This document shows, piece after piece, positions 56,306-64,000 of a stretch of 64,000 nt of DNA. The stretch's first letter is position 1; the number at the start of each line of letters is the position of its first letter. The stretch is from Polytrichum commune (Eukaryota > Streptophyta > Polytrichopsida > Polytrichales > Polytrichaceae), in contig OX485806.1 in NCBI GenBank assembly GCA_950295325.1, positions 13,020,001 to 13,084,000 on the forward strand. Direction: 5' to 3'. The notes beneath the pieces are model-generated. The model worked only from the letters and a program-made list of their open reading frames with translations, was not told where the DNA came from and ran no database searches. Made by a program: the position numbers and the translations under genes.

Positions 56306-58000
56306 TCAATCCTCTTGTGGATCGGTGGTAATTGCTCCGCATTGTATCTTAGTTGTTGCTTTCTTCTTACATCTTGGACATTCTCCATTGATATAATGTT
56401 CCGCGTCTTGTGCTATATTAGGCCACCAATAAGGCCCATTGAGAATTTGTTGAATTGTATCGTGTGTGATAAGATGAGTACCATTTTGTTCATGCACTTT
56501 TTTTATTAGATGCTTGATTGGATCTCCCGCGATACATATTTTACTTTCTCCGTGGTCTACTTCTTTTCGTAATTCTCCTTCTTCTATAAAGTAAGTTCCA
56601 TTTCCTTCTTCAAGTATCTTTTGATTCTTGGATTCTCCATGGTTCAAACATTCCATTATCGGTACTCTCCAATCTCTTTTGGTTGAATCATTCTTTTGTT
56701 GCATTGTTGTAGTACCATTTCTTTGGTTGTATTGCTTGATGAAATTTTGAATGTCGCGAGTCATCGTAGGCCACCAATATGGTCCTTGTGACGCTTCCTT
56801 TATCATTTCTTCACATGTTTGATGTTTTTCATGAAGTTCCTTTAAGAGTCTTTGTATCCGATTCTCCGATATGCATTCCTTTGGTATCTCGTTAGCAACA
56901 AATTGTCTCATTAGTTTGCCATTTATGATGGCGAAGAATTGGCTTCTATTCGCAATTCGTTCTTTCTCTTCTCCGGTCAATTCATTGCTAGTTACCTTTC
57001 CGAATGACAAATATTCGACGTAAGGTTTTCTCCAATCCGATGGTGAGATCTCCTTTAATGTAGTCGTTTGTTTTCCTTTTAGATTCATCTCTTCTTGTTT
57101 TCCATCGAGTTGTAACATGCATTCTTCACACTCGTATTCCGCATGATATTTGATGTCCTCGTCAATCGTTGGCCACCAATAAGGACTAAAGAATATTAAT
57201 TGTTTAGTCATCGGTAAGGTTAAGTGTTTTCCCTTTCCGTTGTGTGTCGCCGCTATTAGCTTTCCTCCTCGACTTCGTGTAACACATATTCGCGTATCTC
57301 CGTTGGGTAGTAATCTTATCAAGGTTCCTCTATCTAGAATGAACCGCTTGCATTTGTTTGCCCATTGAAGTTGCTTTTCATTTGTAATATTCTCTCCACT
57401 TACTTGTCCATTCCTCAAGTACTCAAAGTAGGGTGTTCTCCAATCCGTTGCTTGGTTCTCTTCCGTGGTTGATTCTTCATCCGTGTTTGAATCTAATATC
57501 AAAGTGTCGTTTTCTTGTTCATGTACTCGTCCTTCATTTTGTTGTAAGCAAACCAGACAATCTCCGCAATAACTCGCTACGTCTTTTTTTCTTGTTGGCC
57601 ACCAATAAGGTCCGCTTAGTATGGTGAACCACGTGTCTTCAAATGTTTGATGTCGCCCTTCTTGTTCATATGCTTCCGCAATGATTTCCTCAATAATTTG
57701 TCCCTTTATGCATGTCTTCGATTCTCCACTTGGGCTAACGCGTATTAGTTTTTCTTCATCCATGATGTAGGGTTCACTAACCCTTCTTATGCGTGTTTGT
57801 TCATCTTCCGTTGTTCTTATTGTTAACAACTTTCCATACTTGAGGTATTCTTTGAACGGTTTCCTCCAATCTTCCATTGGTTGAATATATACCATATACC
57901 ATTCAAGGCATGGTGTCACGTTTTCCTTTCCTTGTTCATTTTCTTCATTTGGTTGTTCATTTTCTTCCATATAATCATCTTCTTCTTCCAGTACCTCCAT
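56306..58000 (-). CDS. H: 564-codon frame with four tandem integrase zinc (H2C2) modules
   Basis: The frame is open and lies between RNase H and integrase of H. It holds four repeats at residues ~44-152, 186-294, 322-425 and 443-544. Each starts DWR-P--EYL--G, continues with a short FI--G-L-R linker and a CI block, then a helix with paired His, then GPYWWPT at ~131, 273, 407 and 523, and in most copies a C-x2-C pair (for example 291-294 and 541-544). This is the layout of the plant gypsy linker plus Integrase_H2C2 domain, normally present once. The modules differ a lot from each other, so the amplification is not recent, and their zinc-ligand sets are not equally complete. Acidic linkers separate modules. 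The marker GGCCACCAATA recurs on the plus strand at 57597, 57171, 56769, 56421 and, in integrase itself, at 56034. Confidence 0.85.
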   Translation of the reverse strand: MEVLEEEDDYMEENEQPNEENEQGKENVTPCLEWYMVYIQPMEDWRKPFKEYLKYGKLLTIRTTEDEQTRIRRVSEPYIMDEEKLIRVSPSGESKTCIKGQIIEEIIAEAYEQEGRHQTFEDTWFTILSGPYWWPTRKKDVASYCGDCLVCLQQNEGRVHEQENDTLILDSNTDEESTTEENQATDWRTPYFEYLRNGQVSGENITNEKQLQWANKCKRFILDRGTLIRLLPNGDTRICVTRSRGGKLIAATHNGKGKHLTLPMTKQLIFFSPYWWPTIDEDIKYHAEYECEECMLQLDGKQEEMNLKGKQTTTLKEISPSDWRKPYVEYLSFGKVTSNELTGEEKERIANRSQFFAIINGKLMRQFVANEIPKECISENRIQRLLKELHEKHQTCEEMIKEASQGPYWWPTMTRDIQNFIKQYNQRNGTTTMQQKNDSTKRDWRVPIMECLNHGESKNQKILEEGNGTYFIEEGELRKEVDHGESKICIAGDPIKHLIKKVHEQNGTHLITHDTIQQILNGPYWWPNIAQDAEHYINGECPRCKKKATTKIQCGAITTDPQED

Positions 58001-58646
58001 ACAAAATAAGTTGGCATCCGGTAATTGGTCGTTACTCCGGTGGGTGGTTCTCCATTATCGATTCTTGAGAGGTGATCTGCCATCACGTGTCGTCTTCCGG
58101 GCATATATACAATCTCGAAATCGTATTCTTGTAGAAGAAGCATCCATCTTGCGATTCTCCCCGAGATTATTGGTCTATTTATCAAGTATAACAATGCTTG
58201 ATGATCCACGTAAAACATGAAATGATTCGCCAAAAGGTAGTGTCGGAACTTGTTTACCGAATATACCATTGCTAAGGCTTCGCGTTCCGTTGTACTATAA
58301 TTTTTCTCTACTTGATTTAGTAATCGACTTGCGTAATATATAGGTGAGTCAATATTTCCATTCACCTTTTGCGCTAGTACCGCTCCAATGGCTATGTTTG
58401 ATGCATCACAATGGACATGAAATTCCATTGACCAATTTGGAGCCATTAATATTGGTGTTGTCGTGAGAAGTTTCTTGACTAGTTCAAATGTTTGTTGGCA
58501 ATTTGTCGTCCATTCAAATGCTTCATCCTTTTTGAGGAGAGCATAAAGAGGTCTCGTAATTTGTGCAAACATCCATATGAATCTCCTATGGTATGTTACC
58601 GAGCCTAAGAAAGCTCGTAAACTCTTGACATTGGTTGGTGGTGGTA
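57916..58646 (-). mobile_element. H RT C-terminal part and RNase H
   Basis: On the minus strand this encodes NVKSLRAFLGSVTYHRRFI (RT thumb side), the connection, RNase H (FHVHCDASNIAIGAVLAQ, NYSTTEREALAMVYSVNKF, VDHQALLYL) and the closing ADHLSRI. It is one normal connection unit, unlike family A. The upstream part of RT continues beyond the solo LTR at 59624. Confidence 0.88.
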
Positions 58647-59623
58647 TGTCGCGCACCTCTCCATGAGGAGTGCCCGAAACACCATGGGCACAAGGGGGAC
58701 CCCGGAGTGACACCCGGGACTTGTGGCGCCGTTGGTGAGAGGGCCCAAGTGATCCTAGTGTGGGTGAGGGCCCCGGGCGTTGGGAACGCCTCCCACCCAC
58801 GAAGATTAGGAGGCACAAGGGTAAGGCCATGAGTTATGCGTAGCTCATGGCGTGGTGATTCTAGAAAGCTCAAGAACACCTCAATCGGAGGTGTGAGCTA
58901 GGAGTTATGGCCATTTGAGTGGGGCGCTGTCCCGGGACAGCGCCCTGGTACAGCAGTGCCTGGGAGTGATTCCCGGGACTTCCAAGGTTCAAACAGGCAT
59001 AACTTCCTCAAGACTTGCTCAAATGGAGCAAGTGAGGAGTCCATCGGCATCTACGTGAAGCGTAGATGAAGATGGAGTGGTTGGTTGTTATGATCAGACA
59101 TCATACAAGGAAGTTATGATGGTCTGAGGCTGCTGGGGGGGTTCTAGGCCCAGCAGCTAAAGGAAAATGTCCACTTGGCCCCAACTCTTGGTAGAGAGAC
59201 AAGAGGTTGGTTGACGGTGGGGTAGGGGCCCCGCGTGAAGTCCTAGAGGCTTATATGGGTGAGGTGGTGTGGCCTCACCCACCCGAGGCCGAACGGCATG
59301 GCCTCCATGGGCATTGGCCCAATGTGAGGCCATAGTTGCCTAGTATGACTCGGGTCGTTGTAGTGTTGCTCCGGCAACGCGATGATCAACATAAGATGGG
59401 ACTTCCATGGATGGAAGTCCACATCTAGGAATGGATTACCGATTAAGGGGTGAGTCCCGAAAGCAAAGTAGGAGGGTTGGTTCCCCTCCTATGAACTATA
59501 TGGTCTGGGGTAAGAGGAGCTAACCATTAGCATGGCAGAATGTAAAGGGTTAGCGACTCGTAACCTTTGCTAGAATTGAAAATTGGCAAGATTGTCAAGG
59601 GGGGGCTAGCAAGGGTTGCGACA
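58647..59623 (+). mobile_element. Solo family-A LTR in H
   Basis: It is a complete 977-bp LTR inside the H RT gene, in opposite orientation. The flanks TGGTA (58642-58646) and TGGCA (59624-59628) are a TSD with one difference. Confidence 0.93.
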
Positions 59624-60560
59624 TGGCAAGCTTTGTATCACGGAGATCTTTTTGGGATCTATCAAAAGTCCTTCTTTGCAAACCACGTGACCAAGTAATC
59701 TTCCCGAGGTCACACAAATCATGCATTTCTCCGGATTAAGACTTAATCCACACTCTCTACATCGTTGAAGACAAAGCTTAAGGTTCTTGATATGATCCGC
59801 CTTGGTCCCATATATACTAAAATCGTCCAAAAATACTTTCATGAAATCATTTAGAAACTCCGCGAATATCGTCATCACTCCCCTTTGAAAAGTGGATGGT
59901 ACGCTTATTAGTCCGAATGACATCACTCTAGTAGCATACGCTCCCCATTCCGTGATAAAACAAGTTTTCGGTTGATCCTCCGGTGCTACTCTTACTTGAT
60001 TGTAACCACTAAACCCGTCTAGTAGTGACAACATCTCGTGTCTGGCTACCGTTTCAAGAATCTCCTCCGTGAATGGTAATGGAAATGGGTCGGATTTTGT
60101 TGCTCCGTTGAGTTTCCGATAATCTACACATACTCTCAACTTTCCATTTTTCTTTGGTACTATCACTATCGGTGAAAGCCATTCCGCTCTATCTACCGGG
60201 TATATGAATCCGGCCTTGAGCAATTTGTCGATCTCCTCTTTCACCTTTGCCGCATAATTCGGATTCATTCGATATCGACTTTGCTTGATTGGCTTGGTAT
60301 TTGGTTTGAGTTTTATCTTGTGCTCACAAATGTGAGGTGGTATCCCTTTCATATCCTCATACGTCCATGCGAATACATCCTTGTAATCCTTTAGTATCTC
60401 GATCACTTGGTTTTCATAGGTAGGGTCAAGTTCCTTTCCTATTCGTACCATTTTGGGATCCTCTGTTGTCCCAAGGTTAATCTCCTTTATCATATCTTCA
60501 TCTTCGATAGTCCATCCGGCGATTGTTTTCCCTTTCACCGCTTCGGATGCCGGTGTTCGA
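59624..60560 (-). mobile_element. H RT N-terminal part
   Basis: On the minus strand this encodes the region before RT (FAWTYEDMKGIPP), RT fingers and palm (VCVDYRKLNGATKSDPFPLPF near 60090-60130, LLDGFSGYNQV, FLDDFSIYG near 59820) and the stretch up to the solo LTR. The MITE at 60561 cuts it from protease. Confidence 0.9.
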
Positions 60561-61601
60561 CAGGGTTGTCTATTGTGTCGTGACGGAGGGTAATCCCGGC
60601 ATAATGTCGTGCCGTCACGACACGTATCCGTCACGACATTATGCCGGATGTTGTCTTTATCCTGACGGACTTGAATTTTACCGATTTTTTTGTGTAATTA
60701 CATTAACCCAATTCAGACACGTAGGATTTACAATGTCCACGTGTGATGACATGTCAGCAAAGTAAAGGTAAAGTGGGGAAAAATTTACTAGAGCCCGTCC
60801 GCCCCTCCGTCCGCTCCCCCGTCCGCCCCATTTTAAAAAAAAAATTCCCCCCCCTCCGTCCGCTCCCGTTCCCCCCGTCCGCTCCCCCGTCCGCCCCAGT
60901 TTTTTTTTTTTTTCCCCCCCCCCCTTTCCCCGTCCGCCCCATTTTTTAAAAAAAATTTCCCCCCCCTCCGTCCGCTCCCGTTCCCAACCCCGTCCGCCCC
61001 GTTCCCCCCCGTCCGCCCCTCCGTCCGCTCCCCCGTCCGCCCCAATTTCCCCCCCCCCTCTTCCCCGTCCGCCCCATTTAAAAAAAATAAAATAATTTCC
61101 CCCCCCTCCGTCCGCTCTCGTTCCCCCCCGTCCGCCCCCGTTCCCGACCCCGTCCGCTCCGTTCCCCCCCCCCGTCCGCCCCCGTTCCCGGCTCCGTCCG
61201 CTCCGTTCCCCCCCCCCCGTCCGCCCCCGTTCCCGGCTCCGTCCGCTCCGTTCCCCCCCCCGTCCGCCCCCGTTCCCGGCTCCGTCCGCTCCGTTCCCCC
61301 CCCCCCCACCCCCGTCCGCCCCACACCCTCCTTAGTCGTTTTTTACTACTTTGATTTTAACAAAATGGTAAACAAAATGGCAAAATGATTTACCTGGCGC
61401 TAGGCATATCCACGACCACGTCGGCGTTTTCTGCCACATAGGACGCCACCTTGGCAAGAAGGTAAGTATTTTACCCACCCTAGTCCGTTCCCCCTATGTT
61501 GACCCTACGTGGACCCTATTGTGTCGTGACGGAGGGGTCCGTCACGACACGACACGACATGACGGCACGACACCGTCATGACGTCGCGATAGACAACCCT
61601 G
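60561..61601. mobile_element. hAT-type MITE, 1,041 bp, with C-rich minisatellite
   Basis: It has perfect 13-bp terminal inverted repeats (CAGGGTTGTCTAT / ATAGACAACCCTG) and a perfect 8-bp TSD, GTGTTCGA (60553-60560 and 61602-61609), which together are typical of hAT transposons. It has no transposase frame. Subterminal parts are full of GTCGTGACGG / CCGTCACGAC words and form two strong hairpins, one near 60596-60648 (CCGGCATAATGTCGTG arms) and one near 61520-61550. Positions 60796-61325 are a C-rich minisatellite with units such as CCGTCCGCTCCGTTCCC. The shared right end is practically identical to 49796-50070, so both moved recently. Confidence 0.93.
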
Positions 61602-61609
61602 GTGTTCGA

Positions 61610-62358
61610 TCGATCGCTTGTTCTCCTTCTTTCATCTCATAAAAGTGAGATGGATAAACCGGTCTTTCTCCCATGTCTTCCTTTTGTTTTGGAGTTCCTT
61701 CTTTGAGCTTAGGGACTTGTTTCTCCTTCTTCTTGGTATTTGCTTTGAGTCCCTTTTTGTTGATATTCTCTACATTTTCTCCTTCGATGCTTGTCATAAC
61801 CATATTGCAATCGGTTTCATATAATAGCTTCAATCCATCTAGTTCTACATCGGCTATGTGGTGTAAACTTGGATAAGCTTGATAAACTACTTGCTCCTCT
61901 TCATCGGTTAATCCGGCCTCCCAATCAAATCCTTCGATATTGATTGGTCTTGATGAATCCGGAAGCTTTGGCCTTCGATTAGTACCAATAGATACATCTA
62001 TTCCATTTTGATACAAAATTAGTTGACTCTTTCCCCAATCGTGCTTGGCACGTGCTTGCTTAAGCCATGGTCGTCCAAGTAGCATTGAGTAACAATTCTC
62101 TTGATTTTCCATCTTCATTACCGTTACGGTGACCTTAAAGGTCAAACCTCCAATTGTGATTTTCAAATTTTTGATAATTCCAAGTGGCGTAACCTTCCTT
62201 TGATCCGCCATTTTGATCGTAAATGGTGCCACTTCAAGTTGTTTCTCTATTCCCAATTTGTCCATCAAAGTGTCCGTAATGATGTTCACTCCCGATCCTC
62301 CATCTAGTAATACGTTGGATATTCGTCGATTCTTAGTCCATACCGCTATCATCGGCAT
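61610..62358 (-). mobile_element. H aspartic protease region
   Basis: On the minus strand this encodes VLLDGGSGVNIITDTLMDKLG (the protease active-site block, motif DGGS), PLGIIKNLKITIGG, and SMLLGRPWLKQA. It matches the retropepsin of plant gypsy elements, which cuts the polyprotein. An acidic linker toward RT follows and is cut by the MITE TSD. Confidence 0.88.
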
Positions 62359-62415
62359 CTCTTCATCAAAGTCTTTTGTGGCTACGAGATATGTTTGAGG
62401 GACTTCCCTCTCATC

Positions 62416-63984
62416 TCACCCGTTCGTGTAAATTGCTTCCATTACTTTTCTTTTGCAATAAGGGGCTATCTCCAAAAGTTGCCCTATCGTTATATTTGCT
62501 TGAGTTGAATCTAGTACTTTTCGAATAATTTGTCCTACCCTTGATCGGGGTTCTTCTTCCGTCGCTTTTCTCCTAGACGACGTCCGGTACTCCGTTGCAA
62601 GATCTTCTGGCTCTAAAAGATCTTCACCCGCTTCCCGTTGTATCTTCTTAATCGTATTCGTTACTTGGCGGTGTATCTCCCGCTTCTTCTTCCATTCCGA
62701 GTCCTCCGGTGCATCCCGCACCTCCTGTGACTCATTTTCCTTTCGCCTCATCATGGGCTCATTCTCATTTTCACTAAGCTCTTCGCTTTCTTCATCGTGA
62801 ATCTCCCGATTCTTCTTCCGTTCTAAGTCCTCCGGTGCATCCCGCACCTCCTGTGACTTAAGTTCCTTTCGCCTTCTCCTTGGCGTCTTCGCGTTACCGG
62901 TTTCTCCATGGTGAATCTCCCGATTCTTCTTCCATGTTAAGTCATCCGGTGCATCCCGCACCTCCTGTGACATTTGCTCATCTTCACTATCATCATCCAT
63001 AACCTTTATGGTGTTCTCACCATCTTCATCATCACTATTCTCCGAGTCTTCGCTCTTTCTATCATCTCCATTATCTTCATCTTCCGATTTACTCTCTTCC
63101 TTAGAGTTTTCTTTCGCCGCTCTTTGGGCTCTCGTCATCACACACACACTTGGTGTCACTACATTTGCCGCCACCGTGGGCTTCTTCGCGTAATCATTCG
63201 CTTCTTCTTGGTGTTTCCTAAACAATGAGCATTCCGGTTTTCTATGACCCTGTTGATGACAATAATAGCACTCGTCGGCGTTGCCTTCCCGTCGCGGTAG
63301 GCCAGTGTACCCGATTCTCGGCGCGGCTTTTTGGCCATTGTTGTCCATCACATTCCTGGGGTACTCCAATCTCCCGTGATTAATAGGTCCTCTAGGGCCG
63401 CCTGTAAAGGGGTATGCTTCTTCCCTTAGGTAGTATTGGCTTCGGTAGGGGTATGTCGCTTCCCTCCGGTAATTGTCGTACGGGTACCGATCTCCTCTTT
63501 GGTATTCCTGCCCGTAATAGGGGTATTCATCATCCCTTTGCTTATCTCTCCCTTGATAGGGGTATCTCATATCTCGCCGATTCTCCCCGAACCGCGGTCT
63601 CTCTTCATCTCTAAATCTCGGAGGCTCGGCTCCCGCCCTTCTCCGGTTGTTGTTTAATTGTGGTTGTACTTGATTCACTCCAAATCTCCTTTCTCGCCTT
63701 CTTCCATCATAAACACATTCATTTGTATTGTGTGTAGTGCTATTGCAATTCGAGCAACTCTTTAATTGGCACTCGTTCGGATAATGGCCTTCGTTGTGGC
63801 ATCTCCGGCAAGTGACTCCCGTCCTGAACTTCCGAGTGCCGATGGCTAGTTCCTCTATTTCTTGTTTAAGAGCCTTTAAATCATCCTTAGTAACATCGGC
63901 TTTCTTAGCCTTTCCCTTTTTCTTCCTTCTTCTATCATCATCGGAATCACTACTTGAATCTCCACTTGATTCGTCTTCCTTCAT
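62416..63984 (-). mobile_element. H gag C-terminal part: three zinc knuckles and a repeated tail
   Basis: On the minus strand this open 522-codon stretch starts with an acidic and Lys-rich part, then has three CCHC zinc knuckles (CRRCHNEGHYPNEC, CSNCNSTTHNTNEC, CYYCHQQGHRKPEC), which in this family bind element RNA. Between them lies an Arg/Tyr-rich stretch with repeated RYPY-like words. The tail has three repeats with SQEVRDAP-DL--KKNREIH (plus-strand DNA at 62671-62733, 62799-62860 and 62912-62973). The frame probably continues past the window end, where the main gag domain should lie. Confidence 0.88.
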
Positions 63985-64000
63985 CCTTTCTTTCTTAGTC

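Larger units (their letters stand above)
55086..64000 (-). mobile_element. Element H: third gypsy lineage, runs off the window
   Basis: H is a minus-strand Ty3/gypsy element. Its gag (62416-63984 and probably beyond), protease, RT-RNase H, an expanded zinc-module region and integrase run from right to left, ending near 55085. It is interrupted by a solo family-A LTR (58647-59623) and a hAT-type MITE (60561-61601). Its 3' LTR is missing and its 5' part is outside the window. Protease is of the DGGSGVN type and no chromodomain is seen. It is broken, but long stretches stay open and there are only a few interruptions. Confidence 0.9.

Overview
The window looks like heterochromatic, repeat-dense nuclear DNA of a land plant with a large genome. 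The evidence is Ty3/gypsy elements of two plant types (one with an initiator-Met tRNA primer site and a chromodomain, one with the DGGSSLN-type protease of the non-chromodomain plant lineages), a Ty1/copia gag relic, and a hAT-type MITE. I see no tRNA, rRNA or CRISPR array. The species cannot be told from the sequence. Family names are from motif recognition, not database searches.

Layout. 1-4862: an LTR end, a 33-bp minisatellite, about 2.7 kb without recognisable genes, a copia gag relic and two small gypsy fragments. 4863-6981: a promoter-like stretch and an open 469-codon gene of unknown function. 6982-45552: a nest of one family, called A here (LTRs about 974 bp, TGTCGC...GCGACA). Element V (+) was split by W (-, TSD GTGGG). 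W was then split by an apparently whole element of another family, G (10776-21793, TSD CACTC), by a younger family-A copy X2 (23243-30072, TSD TAAAG), and by a solo LTR in its own 5' LTR (TSD CACCC). Truncated copies Q, R and Z follow. 45553-50070: old repeats, a possible divergent pair of small genes, and the right end of a DNA transposon. 50071-55085: G2, a broken relative of G, with the remnant G3 inside (TSD CATGA). 55086-64000: element H (-), a third gypsy lineage, holding a solo family-A LTR and a 1,041-bp hAT-type MITE (TSD GTGTTCGA).

Most unusual content. (1) Element H has an open 564-codon frame carrying four tandem copies of the integrase N-terminal zinc-binding (H2C2) module, ahead of the normal fifth copy on the integrase. 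(2) Family A has 2 to 4 tandem copies of a ~225-bp pol segment, shows no RT palm motif in any copy, yet has a copy with nearly identical LTRs: a coding-dead but recently mobile family. (3) The family-A LTR is an almost unbroken chain of short perfect inverted repeats. (4) A conversion-like patch crosses an LTR boundary and created an inverted repeat with ~1.08-kb arms. (5) The hAT-type MITE carries a G-quadruplex-prone minisatellite and subterminal hairpins.

Apart from the 469-codon gene and the possible gene pair near 47-49 kb, nothing here looks like host coding sequence. All retroelements are treated as fossils; only G looks whole.
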